This document shows, piece by piece, positions 1 through 8,229 of a stretch of DNA of 64,000 bases. The notes beneath the pieces are model-generated. The model worked only from the letters and a program-made list of their open reading frames with translations, was not told the DNA's origin and ran no database searches. Location of the stretch: assembly GCF_030687495.1 (NCBI RefSeq), contig NZ_CP117435.1, forward strand, positions 4,220,501-4,284,500, given 5' to 3'. The DNA comes from Pseudomonas sp. FP453 (lineage in GTDB: Bacteria; Pseudomonadota; Gammaproteobacteria; Pseudomonadales; Pseudomonadaceae). Numbering within the stretch: the first letter of the stretch is position 1; every line of letters begins with the position of its first letter. Position numbers and translations under genes: made by a program.

Positions 1-761
1 GTCTTGTTCTTCTTTACGACGAACAACCACGGTTTCTGTTCAGGAGAGACGCCAAGGTTTTTCACGAATCGGGTGTTGAAGTCTCCCGTCTCTGTTCTGT
101 TTGTAACGTACTGAGGGCGTAGTGAAGGAGAAGGGTCAATTTTTCCGACCCCAATCGCGACATTCCCCTCGCCCTCGATAGGGCTTGTTTCATATCCGAG
201 AAACCCCTCATCCAGTCGCATCTGAGTCTGAGAGCGCAGATTGTTGTGGAGACCGGCCAGCACGATGATGATCTTGTAACCCGCATCAGCCGCCTTGCAG
301 ATCAACCCCGTATAGTTTCCGGTCTTACCGGACTGAACGTGGCCGACAACCATACCGCGACGATCCCATGGGCCGTCACGCCGGGGGTCTTCCAACATGG
401 AAAGAACGTTGTCGGTAGTCTCATCGATTCCCTCCACAGCACTCCATGGCAACTTCTTTTCCTGCCACTCTCTATACCGACGCCAGTAACGCCACTCCTT
501 TTTGACATCGCTTGTTAGCCAAGGAATATGCCCAGCCATATCAACAAGAGACGAATCCTTACCCACCCAGATGCTAAAGCGTCGTATCAGCTCGTCAGTG
601 ACGGCCTCACGGTCCAATCCGTCGGCCTTGTTCGGCATGATTTTAAGAACCATGTCGATCTTTTCAGAAATTAGTGCGGGAGTAATCGCCGACTTGCCCT
701 GATCGTCCACAATCATTTCCTGGACAAACTTGACCACACTCCATTTATTGTCTTCCGACAT
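1..761 (-). CDS. Z1-domain NTPase, 5' part only (runs off left edge)
   Basis: I translated this frame by hand. It starts at ATG 761-759 and stays open for 253 codons to the window edge, so the C-terminus is missing. A clear ribosome binding site, AAGGAG, ends 9 bases upstream and overlaps the stop codon of the ATPase gene, which implies one mRNA. The visible part carries a P-loop, GHVQSGKT, at residues 140-147, followed by a hydrophobic strand and an LHNNLRSQTQ segment at about 171-180. This is the start of the Z1 family, superfamily-2-helicase-like NTPases found almost only in operons with DNA methylases and MORC/GHKL ATPases. The role is inferred to be nucleic-acid translocation or remodelling in a restriction or defence complex. 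Family assignment is firm; biochemical role is not. Confidence 0.85.
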   Translation of the reverse strand, partial: MSEDNKWSVVKFVQEMIVDDQGKSAITPALISEKIDMVLKIMPNKADGLDREAVTDELIRRFSIWVGKDSSLVDMAGHIPWLTSDVKKEWRYWRRYREWQEKKLPWSAVEGIDETTDNVLSMLEDPRRDGPWDRRGMVVGHVQSGKTGNYTGLICKAADAGYKIIIVLAGLHNNLRSQTQMRLDEGFLGYETSPIEGEGNVAIGVGKIDPSPSLRPQYVTNRTETGDFNTRFVKNLGVSPEQKPWLFVVKKNK

Positions 762-774
762 CTATCACAGCTCC

Positions 775-2352
775 TTAAAGATTGTCAGGCAGGGCATTAA
801 CCAGTGACGGAAACGAATGGAAAGGCTCCGTTGTCCGAAGCTGTTCTCTTGCAGAAGAGGCGGAATACCCCTTCTTTTCGATCATGCTGCGGTACATAAC
901 CATTAATATCTCACTGACTTCGCTGGACGCAGTCTTCTCAAAGCCAGTGCAGGGCGTATCTCTGTTTTCCGCTGTATCGATCCATATTCTCTGAACAGGG
1001 ACCGTCTCTTCTATAACTCGCAACATCGCCTTGATCTGCGGAAGCAGCGCCCCCGCATCATCCAGTACATCTCGTATTGCAGGGTGATCACTATCGATCC
1101 GGTAACGTATTCCGCTGGCGAGGCGCTCGACCTTCCAGGCTTCGACAACCTGTTTATTGCCCAACAAGGTGGGCCTTCCTCTATGGGCAAATGCGCGGCG
1201 TGCACGCCCACGTGTAGCTTCAGCAAGGCGGGTCAACCAGTCTCGGAGGTAAACCGGTGGTCTAGCAGTGGATTTGCGGATATCGATTTTCCAGTCCGCA
1301 TCGGCAGAGTTGGGTATGTCCAGACGAATTCTCGCCAGCCTGTGGGCTTCGTCTTTTGTCCAAGACCTGCCCGTACCCAACCCCAACCAACTGCCTGCAA
1401 CGAGAAGACGCTCGTTGCGGTAGACATAAAATCCCTGCTGAGCGGTCCAGCCCTCAGGGCCAGCCAACACTTCGAAGTCCTCACTTGAAAGCATGTCCTT
1501 GTGCGGCAGAACATGGCATTCCGCCTCGATCCCCTTGAGAGTCGGATGCTTGAATACGGGAGGATTGTAGGGTTTCCCGGGATGCTCCGTCATAAAGGGG
1601 TCCCAGGGCTTCACCACTTGACCATTGAGCAAAATTTTGAGGCGCGGCCGGGTACCTTCCAAATATCGGTGGAAAACCATCCCAAGGTGCTGCTCGACCT
1701 TATCAGCCAAGTTGAGGAAGTCCTGAACAGTGCTTCCAGCAGTAATAATCCGATCTAGCTCCTCCCATAGGACAAGAGTCCCACGGCCGGCCTCCGAAAG
1801 CGGCGTCGTATATTCTTCAGAGCCGGGGTGCGGGCCTTCCAAGAGATGCCAGCCGCCGTCGGGACTATTGGCAAGATAATCAAGATCCCAGCGCAAGGAC
1901 TGCAGACCGTCCGCACCGAGAGTCGAAACGGTTAGTCTGCGACACTGAGAAAATGAAGCCGTCTTAAGGCCCAATCCGAATCGACCGAGATCGGACGCTG
2001 TCCTTTCTTCCAGTGGATTTCGCTCACCCAATCTCATGGCAAGATCAAGTCCGGCCGCTGACATCCCTACACCGTTGTCGAGGCAGGTAATTCGAGATCC
2101 AGCCTGAGACCAAGCGAACTCGATTTTGACCTCCGTGGCCTCCGCAGCAACACTATTATCGATAATGTCTGCTAGTGCCGTCTGGGTGTTATAACCCAAT
2201 CCTCGAAGTGCCTCGACCATTGCGCTGGCCTTAGGTGGAGCATTACGACTCTTGAATGTCTGTGACAAAATAACGCTCCTTGTCTTGCCAGTAATGATCT
2301 GCTTGAATTTACTAGGCGCTTTTTCCGCCTTCAACAATCCGTGCAACAACAT
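775..2352 (-). CDS. MORC/GHKL-type (HSP90-like) ATPase of restriction-type operon
   Basis: Protein of about 525 residues. The N-terminal third has the GHKL ATP-binding signature: the ADIIDNSVAA motif (Mg/ATP-binding Asn, about residue 65), DNGVGMS (about 95) and GRFGLGLKTA (about 125). This composition matches the prokaryotic MORC/MutL-like ATPases that occur beside DNA methylases and Z1 proteins. These enzymes are thought to dimerise on ATP binding and act on DNA, but their exact activity is unknown. I chose ATG 2352, which lies inside the end of the methyltransferase gene (41-base overlap); a TTG at 2358 in the same frame is an alternative. The overlap upstream and the 13-base gap to the Z1 gene downstream indicate translational coupling. 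Base composition is lower in GC than the genes beyond the tRNA. Confidence 0.85.
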   Translation of the reverse strand: MLLHGLLKAEKAPSKFKQIITGKTRSVILSQTFKSRNAPPKASAMVEALRGLGYNTQTALADIIDNSVAAEATEVKIEFAWSQAGSRITCLDNGVGMSAAGLDLAMRLGERNPLEERTASDLGRFGLGLKTASFSQCRRLTVSTLGADGLQSLRWDLDYLANSPDGGWHLLEGPHPGSEEYTTPLSEAGRGTLVLWEELDRIITAGSTVQDFLNLADKVEQHLGMVFHRYLEGTRPRLKILLNGQVVKPWDPFMTEHPGKPYNPPVFKHPTLKGIEAECHVLPHKDMLSSEDFEVLAGPEGWTAQQGFYVYRNERLLVAGSWLGLGTGRSWTKDEAHRLARIRLDIPNSADADWKIDIRKSTARPPVYLRDWLTRLAEATRGRARRAFAHRGRPTLLGNKQVVEAWKVERLASGIRYRIDSDHPAIRDVLDDAGALLPQIKAMLRVIEETVPVQRIWIDTAENRDTPCTGFEKTASSEVSEILMVMYRSMIEKKGYSASSAREQLRTTEPFHSFPSLVNALPDNL

Positions 2353-3910
2353 CTGCAATCTGACGGGCTAAGAGTGGTGGAACCGCATTACCCACCTGAT
2401 GAAACTGTTGTGTCCTATTGCCAAGAAAGAAATAGTTATCGGGAAAAGTCTGCAGTCTTGCCGCCTCTCGCACAGTCAAGCTTCGACATTGTCTAGGATC
2501 GTAATGAATAAAGTAATGACCATCCTTCGCGATGTGGCTGGTTATTGTTGTGGAGGGTATACCCGCTCTCTGAACTCGAAAACGATCGCTGAACTTCCCA
2601 CTAGTCCAATTTTTGTGATCCGGCGCAAGCCCTGGAAGGTTGAAGTCCAGATGTCCCTTGGGAGAATCCTTGTAAGTATCGGCAAAAGCCGCAGCGTATA
2701 CATACCTTCTCAAATCGGATGTCATGTGCCCCCTTGCCTCGTGATTGAGCCAATACTTCAGTCTCGAATCCGGTAACCAATCATCGAGATGGCTTCCTGT
2801 TACTCCATTCCAAGCGTCTTTCTTCAATACCCTCAAGCCACCGGAATTCATGCCGCGACTTTCATAACTGTTGGCTAGTATTCCAAGCTTGGTTGCCAGG
2901 ACTAGTCTTTCAGGAGCATCACTTACAAGCTTCAGGCACTCATGCCCCAGCTCATTTAAATGCTGTCGTACAACGCCTTCCCATGCATCCGGAGAGTCTT
3001 TGAGCCGAGTGAGAGTACTACGCAGTGGCGGTAGGCTCCCTATCGTCTGGTCTATCGTCGGACCCGACGCAGGCGACAGCTTATGATCGCCAACTCTATC
3101 AAAATACTCTTCGGATATACCAAGAAGTATGACTCGATGTCTAGCTTGAGGAACGCCGTACTCCTCAGCCTTAATAATGTAATTGGTTGGCTCGATACTG
3201 TTCGGCTCAGCCCCACTTTCATACACGTCATCGGCGACAAGAGAACAGATTCTATACTTCGGTCCATTGCTGCTTTCACCAAACGCCGCATCAGGATCTG
3301 CCAAGTCCCGTAAGATCTGTGGAAACATCTGCTCGCCAGCAACCTGCGATGAAAGGATACCTTTCACGTTTTCCATGACGAAAACTGCGGGTCTTTTTTT
3401 CTGAATAATTCTCAGATATTCACGATACAGAAAATGTCGATGATCGTTTTCTGCGCGATAATCTGCCTTACCACGATTTCTAGCTCGACCTACAATTGAG
3501 TACGCCTGACATGGAGGGCCACCGATCAGCACCCACGGCCTAGTCTCATCAAGTCGACTTGCAAGGATTTTGTCGAGCCTAAGGTTGCCCTCTTCAGTTC
3601 CCAGCTCCAAGAGCTGAGCCTCGTTATCGGCATGCTTCCAAGCATCGAAACTCCTAGCGGTATAGGGTTCCAAAACATCAGCCGTTTCGCAAAAGTTGTA
3701 ATAATCTTCAAGGGCTTCAGGCTGGTTATTTTTTAACAGCCGATAGAAAGCCCGAAGACGGAGGGTGGAGCGAGCGGAACCCTCCATCTCGGCCGATACC
3801 TTGATCTCGAAGGTTGCACCATTTAGGCCCGAATGAGAGGAGAACCCCTCTCCAAGGCCGCCAGGACCGGCGAAGAGATCTACTATCTGAATGGGGGAGC
3901 TACGACTCAT
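2312..3910 (-). CDS. DNA (cytosine-5-)-methyltransferase
   Basis: The 532-residue protein contains the ordered C5-methyltransferase motifs: motif I DLFAGPGGLGEGF (residues 11-23), motif IV GGPPCQ with the catalytic Cys (about 130), motif VI ENVKG (about 180), motif VIII QARHR (about 253), motif IX RLQTFPD (about 485) and motif X GNAVPP (about 508). It transfers a methyl group from S-adenosylmethionine to C5 of cytosine in a recognition sequence that cannot be read from the protein. The stretch between motifs VIII and IX, about 230 residues, is the target-recognition region. It is the first gene of the leftward operon and is divergent from vsr, from which only 29 bases separate it. It is probably the modification partner of a restriction-like system that includes the MORC ATPase and Z1 protein. 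Confidence 0.95.
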   Translation of the reverse strand: MSRSSPIQIVDLFAGPGGLGEGFSSHSGLNGATFEIKVSAEMEGSARSTLRLRAFYRLLKNNQPEALEDYYNFCETADVLEPYTARSFDAWKHADNEAQLLELGTEEGNLRLDKILASRLDETRPWVLIGGPPCQAYSIVGRARNRGKADYRAENDHRHFLYREYLRIIQKKRPAVFVMENVKGILSSQVAGEQMFPQILRDLADPDAAFGESSNGPKYRICSLVADDVYESGAEPNSIEPTNYIIKAEEYGVPQARHRVILLGISEEYFDRVGDHKLSPASGPTIDQTIGSLPPLRSTLTRLKDSPDAWEGVVRQHLNELGHECLKLVSDAPERLVLATKLGILANSYESRGMNSGGLRVLKKDAWNGVTGSHLDDWLPDSRLKYWLNHEARGHMTSDLRRYVYAAAFADTYKDSPKGHLDFNLPGLAPDHKNWTSGKFSDRFRVQRAGIPSTTITSHIAKDGHYFIHYDPRQCRSLTVREAARLQTFPDNYFFLGNRTQQFHQVGNAVPPLLARQIADVVARIVEGGKSA

Positions 3911-3939
3911 GAAACCACGCTATTTAGAAAAGTTACGAA

Positions 3940-4353
3940 ATGGACGTCGTTGACCCCGCCACAAGATCCCGTCTAATGGCCGGAATCAAAGGGAAGAACA
4001 CCAAACCAGAGCTAATTGTCAGACGTTTTCTGAATGCACATGGCTATCGATTTCGACTTCATCGAAGGGATTTGCCCGGAAAACCCGACATTCTACTGCC
4101 TCGACTGAAGGCCTGTATATTTGTACATGGTTGTTTCTGGCACCGCCATGCTAACTGCAAGTACGCAGTCTTGCCCAAGACTCGTATCGATTTCTGGACA
4201 AAAAAACTGGAATCCAATGTCGCTAGAGATCGAAAGGTCATGGAAGAGTTGACTGACAAAGGTTGGCATGTGATCACGGTTTGGGAGTGCGAACTCAAAA
4301 ATCCAGGATCCGCACTGCCTGCCTTGCTTGAGCACCTGAAAGATCTGAAGTGA
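3940..4353 (+). CDS. vsr: Very short patch repair (Vsr) mismatch endonuclease
   Basis: A 137-residue protein of normal Vsr length. It nicks DNA 5' of T:G mismatches that arise when 5-methylcytosine deaminates, and so protects the sites methylated by the adjacent cytosine methyltransferase. Visible features are KNTKPE (residues 19-24), the catalytic Asp50 in LPGKPDI, the zinc-binding region VHGCFWHRHANC (Cys65, His68/His70, Cys73) and the WEC Cys near residue 117. It is transcribed away from the methyltransferase with a 29-base gap, and I see no strong Shine-Dalgarno before ATG 3940. The pairing of vsr with a C5-methyltransferase is classical. Confidence 0.95.
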   Translation: MDVVDPATRSRLMAGIKGKNTKPELIVRRFLNAHGYRFRLHRRDLPGKPDILLPRLKACIFVHGCFWHRHANCKYAVLPKTRIDFWTKKLESNVARDRKVMEELTDKGWHVITVWECELKNPGSALPALLEHLKDLK

Positions 4354-4386
4354 TCCATCTTGGCAGCAACAAGCACCCCCCATCCA

Positions 4387-5178
4387 CTACTCCTCTCCCA
4401 GCATAAGCAGAACACTTGGCACCCATGAATGGCACTCCCACCCGCCTGATCCGGTTTTCTTCAGGTAGTGTTTCAAAGGGCCCGTTAGAAGCTTATTGAT
4501 GTCAGCAACGTGATGCCCTAGAACGTGCTCCGCGTGAACGGCTCGATCCCCTGGATTGTCTAAAAAGTAGTTCAACAGATCCAACCCTACCGCCCCAAGC
4601 TTTCCGGTACGCTCCACCAGAGCATGCTCTGCAGACAACCCAACATCTGATGTTTGGGAATCAGTTAACTCAACGCCCCACGCAACATCGTCAAATGGCT
4701 GGGCAAAATCAAGCACTACAGCACCGCCTTCCTCCGCGCTATAGGAGCCAATGGATCCTTGAGTCATGCTCGCGAGCGCTCTCAGTTCCATGTCATCTAC
4801 TTGTGGAGCTTGCGCCTCATCTGTCGCGATCCAGCTCCAATCCTGATGGCCGTCATCTGCAATGAATAGCTCCCCAGATTCCAGCTCTGTATTTTCAGCT
4901 TGAGGTGTCGAGCCAAGATCGAGCACAGCCACTTTCGGCACGCCACCAGCAAGGAACCGATCTTGTAACAGACGACTCAATCTTTCCGAATCATGCTTCT
5001 CGCTCAAAAACGCAACCAAAAGCTCATGAGCTTCCTGCTCGTGCCCTATACATGCGAGTAGAGAAAAAGCACACACGACCCCTTCTGGGAGGTTTTCTCC
5101 GAACGTCGTTTGGAGAAGTGATATGCACTCCTCCCTTTTAGCTGGAAGTGACTCAGGCATCAAAAACCTGATAAGCAC
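4387..5178 (-). CDS. Unrecognised protein, convergent with vsr
   Basis: I do not recognise this 263-residue acidic protein. It has no signal peptide or membrane segment. The N-terminal third looks helical (region ending in SRLLQDRF), the middle is rich in Asp/Glu and Ser, and the last 70 residues (helix, short turn, helix, then a Gly/Trp-rich strand region) could be a winged-helix fold; that is only an impression. The start is uncertain. GTG 5178 has its GGAG too close, while ATG 5160 has a modest AGG upstream. The frame also stays open without a start codon to a TGA at 5263-5265, and those extra 28 codons read like real protein, so the gene may be 5'-truncated or interrupted. It lies tail-to-tail with vsr (33 bases) and shares the lower GC of the island. 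Confidence 0.55.
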   Translation of the reverse strand: MLIRFLMPESLPAKREECISLLQTTFGENLPEGVVCAFSLLACIGHEQEAHELLVAFLSEKHDSERLSRLLQDRFLAGGVPKVAVLDLGSTPQAENTELESGELFIADDGHQDWSWIATDEAQAPQVDDMELRALASMTQGSIGSYSAEEGGAVVLDFAQPFDDVAWGVELTDSQTSDVGLSAEHALVERTGKLGAVGLDLLNYFLDNPGDRAVHAEHVLGHHVADINKLLTGPLKHYLKKTGSGGWECHSWVPSVLLMLGEE

Positions 5179-5641
5179 ACTCCATTCAGCAGCCCCAAGC
5201 CGAATATTGGCGCCTGAATCGCCATGCTCGATTTCAACGTAAATACAACAGCCCTCTACTGATCAGATCTCAATGCTCAAGTGACGAGGCTAGATTTTTA
5301 CGACATATGGAGAGCATATAGAGCCGCCATTTTGCCCTAGCCAAATGAATCCCGAGCCACTTTTCAACATGCCCTTTTGCCTATATGACCTGAAATCAAA
5401 TAAGTCGTGAAATTGAAATGATGGCCACATGCCCTATCATGCCCAGAAAAGGCTCTATCTCCAAGAGGAGTTGAGGATACCTGTCAGATCGATACGTCGG
5501 ATTAGGTAGTATTCAACCTTTAGAAATCTTGCTCTGTGCGTCAAAAGATGCAGCGGGAACTTTACTATGAATAGTAGGATTTAGAGACGTCTTCATGCCT
5601 GTCACGCTGTGCGCTTCAATCACCCCGGCCAATTCCAAGGC
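5179..5641. other. Gene-free stretch between island gene and tRNA terminator
   Basis: About 460 AT-rich bases with many stops in all frames. Positions 5179-5262 continue the open frame of the leftward unknown gene. I see no integrase remnant, no second copy of the tRNA 3' end and no clear repeat. It is the likely junction zone between the accessory segment and the tRNA-Asn locus. Confidence 0.4.
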
Positions 5642-5672
5642 AAAAAAAAGCCTGCATCTCTGCAGGCTTTTC
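5642..5672 (-). terminator. Rho-independent terminator of tRNA-Asn
   Basis: Stem GCCTGCA/TGCAGGC with a short loop, followed on the minus strand by a run of eight Ts. It starts only a few bases after the CCA end of the tRNA and is well placed to end its transcript. Confidence 0.85.
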
Positions 5673-5678
5673 TCTATC

Positions 5679-5754
5679 TGGCTCCACGACCTGGACTCGA
5701 ACCAGGGACCCAATGATTAACAGTCATTTGCTCTACCAACTGAGCTATCGCGGA
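5679..5754 (-). tRNA. tRNA-Asn (anticodon GTT)
   Basis: A 76-base cloverleaf on the minus strand. The acceptor stem TCCGCGA pairs with TCGTGGA (one G-T pair), the D-loop is AGCTCAGTTGGTAGAGC, the anticodon loop is CTGTTAA (GTT, Asn), the T-arm has GGTTCGAGTCC, and discriminator G plus CCA are encoded in the DNA. The restriction-type accessory segment begins on the 3' side of this gene, a common place for islands to insert. Confidence 0.97.
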
Positions 5755-5804
5755 ATGCGCCGTATGTTACTGATTAAAAAGAAGAAGTCAAGCACTGCGA
5801 GAAA

Positions 5805-6701
5805 TTAAAGCGGATCAACGGGTAAAGGTGCCTGCTCTTTGGCCAGGTCCAGCCAGGCCCGTGCAGCTGGCGGCAGGTGGGCGCTGGCGCGCCAGGCCAG
5901 GGCGATGTGCCAGTCGGTGTGGGGTTCGTCCAGGGGGATCAGGGCGATGCCGGCGTGTTGGTGCTTGTGCGCCAGCATGCGCGGCAGGAAGGCAACGCCC
6001 AGGCCGGCGGAGACCAGGTCGACGATAAAGTCGATCTGCCCGCTGCGAGCGGCGACGCGCGGGGTGACGCCTTTGCGTTCGCAGGCGGCGAGGATCTTGG
6101 CGTTCAGGGCGAAGCCGGCTTCGAACAGGATGAAGGGTGAGTCGGCAAGGTCAGTGAAGTCGATGCGTGTGCGTCGCGCCAGCGGGTGGTCCACCGGCAA
6201 CACGGCCATCAAGGGTTCGTTGCGCACCGGCTGGTAGTCAAAGGCTTCATCCACCGGCAGCAGCAGCGCTGCCAGGTCGACCTCCCCCGCTTCCAGGCAT
6301 TCCCGCAACTTTTTGCTGCCGTATTCGGTGAGTTCGATTTCAATGTCGGGATAACGTCGACGGTAGGTCGCAAACATCGCCGCGAACAGCACGCCACACC
6401 CCACCGGCGGCAAGCCGATGCGCAGCACGCCACGCTTGAGGCCGCGCAAGTCGTTGATCTCGGCCAGCAGGTCGTTGTGCTCGGCGAGCAAGACCAGGGC
6501 GCGGCGGTAGGTCATTTCACCTGCGGCGGTCAGCTCGTTGCGGTGCCCGAGACGGTTGAGCAGCGGCATGCCCAGTTCGTCTTCCAAGGTCTTGACCGCT
6601 TTGCTGACCGTGGATTGCGTCAGGGACACCACCTCAGCGGCCTGGGAAAAACCGCCCTGGCGCACGACTTCGACAAAGGTGCGCAGCGTTCTGAGGTTCA
6701 T
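5805..6701 (-). CDS. LysR-family transcriptional regulator
   Basis: A 298-residue LysR-type regulator. The N-terminal winged helix-turn-helix (residues 1-60) contains the typical MNLRTLRTFVEVV start and the SQAAEVVSLTQSTVSKAVKTLE recognition region, followed by a periplasmic-binding-protein-like effector domain from about residue 90. The ATG at 6701 is the family-standard start. It is divergent from lldD, and LysR regulators usually control the divergent neighbour, so it probably regulates lldD in response to a hydroxy acid; the effector is not visible. E. coli lldD is instead controlled by a GntR-type regulator. Confidence 0.9.
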   Translation of the reverse strand: MNLRTLRTFVEVVRQGGFSQAAEVVSLTQSTVSKAVKTLEDELGMPLLNRLGHRNELTAAGEMTYRRALVLLAEHNDLLAEINDLRGLKRGVLRIGLPPVGCGVLFAAMFATYRRRYPDIEIELTEYGSKKLRECLEAGEVDLAALLLPVDEAFDYQPVRNEPLMAVLPVDHPLARRTRIDFTDLADSPFILFEAGFALNAKILAACERKGVTPRVAARSGQIDFIVDLVSAGLGVAFLPRMLAHKHQHAGIALIPLDEPHTDWHIALAWRASAHLPPAARAWLDLAKEQAPLPVDPL

Positions 6702-6802
6702 CGGTATTCCTTTTGCGACTGGGCACTAGTTGAAAAAGTTGTTTTTATCATGCCAGAGCTTTGCTTATCGTGAACCCCCTTTTACCTGTGGAGTTCACGC
6801 CG

Positions 6803-7939
6803 ATGATCATTTCGTCCGCTTCCGATTACCGTGAAGCCGCCCGCCGCAAGCTGCCGCGCTTTCTGTTCGATTACATCGACGGTGGCGCCAACGCTGAGCA
6901 CACGATGCGCGCCAACGGCTCGGACCTGGCGAATATCAGCCTGCGTCAACGCATCCTGCGCAATGTCGACAACCTGAGTCTCAAGACCACGCTGTTTGGC
7001 CAGGAACTGGCGCTGCCGGTGATCCTCAGCCCCGTGGGCCTGACGGGCATGTATGCGCGTCGCGGCGAAGTGCAAGCGGCCAAGGCGGCGGCGAACAAGG
7101 GTATTCCCTTCTGCCTGTCCACCGTGTCGGTGTGCCCGATTGAAGAAGTGGCCGCGCAAAGCCCGCAGGCGATCTGGTTCCAACTCTATGTGCTCAAGGA
7201 CCGCGGCTTCATGCGCAACGCCCTGGAGCGGGCGCAAGCCGCCGGGGTCACCACGCTCGTGTTCACCGTGGACATGCCCACGCCAGGCTCACGCTACCGG
7301 GATGCGCACTCGGGCATGTCCGGCCCCTTCGCCGCGTCGCGGCGCATGCTGCAGGCGGTCACCAAGCCGCAATGGGCTGTGGATGTCGGGTTGCTGGGCC
7401 GCCCCCATGACCTGGGCAACATCTCCAAATACTTGGGCAAACCCACCCATCTGGAAGACTACATCGGCTGGCTGGCCAACAACTTCGACCCATCGATCAG
7501 CTGGAACGACCTGGAGTGGATCCGCGATTTCTGGAAGGGTCCGATGATCATCAAGGGCATCCTCGACCCGCAGGACGCCAAGGACGCCGTGAGTTTCGGC
7601 GCGGATGGCATCGTGGTCTCCAACCATGGCGGCCGGCAACTGGACGGCGTGCTGTCCACCGCCAAGGCACTGCCGCCGATTGCCGAGGCCGTCGGTGATG
7701 ACCTGACGGTATTGGTGGACTCGGGCGTACGCTCCGGGCTCGACGTGGTGCGCATGCTCGCCCTCGGGGCCAAGGCGTGCCTGCTGGGACGCTCCACCGT
7801 CTACGCCCTGGCCGCCGACGGCCAGCACGGCGTGGAAAACCTGCTGGATATCTTCGCCAAGGAAATGCGCGTGGCCATGACACTGACCGGCGTGACCTCG
7901 ATCGATCAGATCGACCACACGACATTGGTGAGCCAGTAG
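6803..7939 (+). CDS. lldD: FMN-dependent L-lactate dehydrogenase
   Basis: A 378-residue member of the alpha-hydroxy-acid oxidase family, very close in pattern to E. coli LldD along its whole length. It oxidises L-lactate to pyruvate at the membrane and passes electrons to the quinone pool. Visible are [13 protein letters not shown] at the start, [23 protein letters not shown] and the catalytic His in [10 protein letters not shown], and the FMN-phosphate region LLGRS near the end. I start at ATG 6803, which aligns with E. coli LldD; a TTG 42 bases upstream only lengthens the frame. No lactate permease gene is adjacent, so uptake must be encoded elsewhere. Confidence 0.95.
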   Translation: MIISSASDYREAARRKLPRFLFDYIDGGANAEHTMRANGSDLANISLRQRILRNVDNLSLKTTLFGQELALPVILSPVGLTGMYARRGEVQAAKAAANKGIPFCLSTVSVCPIEEVAAQSPQAIWFQLYVLKDRGFMRNALERAQAAGVTTLVFTVDMPTPGSRYRDAHSGMSGPFAASRRMLQAVTKPQWAVDVGLLGRPHDLGNISKYLGKPTHLEDYIGWLANNFDPSISWNDLEWIRDFWKGPMIIKGILDPQDAKDAVSFGADGIVVSNHGGRQLDGVLSTAKALPPIAEAVGDDLTVLVDSGVRSGLDVVRMLALGAKACLLGRSTVYALAADGQHGVENLLDIFAKEMRVAMTLTGVTSIDQIDHTTLVSQ

Positions 7940-8229
7940 CCAAATAACCGGCGCCACTATTTGAATTCGCACTCGAGTGCCAATTACAGCCGTTTGATTT
8001 AAAAGGATTTTTATAAAAATAAAACATTTGGCATGAATCTCGCTCTAACTCTTTTCAAGCAGGTTAGGCGATGACAAGACGTGTGGCAGTGCCCAGGGGT
8101 TATAACCCTCTGCAAAGCGGTTTAAACTGTTTCCAATGTTTTACAGAACTGAGGGAACAGTACAACGCATGGCACTCGCCACTCTTATCGAGCCTGTAAG
8201 ACAGTTAAGTGCTTAGAGGCTGATCGTTT
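7940..8229 (+). promoter_or_regulatory. Upstream region of diguanylate cyclase with a perfect 12-base palindrome
   Basis: This 290-base gap holds the palindrome GGGTTATAACCC at 8097-8108 inside a longer imperfect inverted repeat (8095-8111), about 120 bases before the cyclase start. It could be an operator, but I cannot name a protein that binds it. No further gene is visible. Confidence 0.35.

Noticed and set aside
5179..5641. Integrase or second att site at the tRNA
   Set aside because: No frame with recombinase motifs and no second copy of the tRNA 3' end was found in the window.
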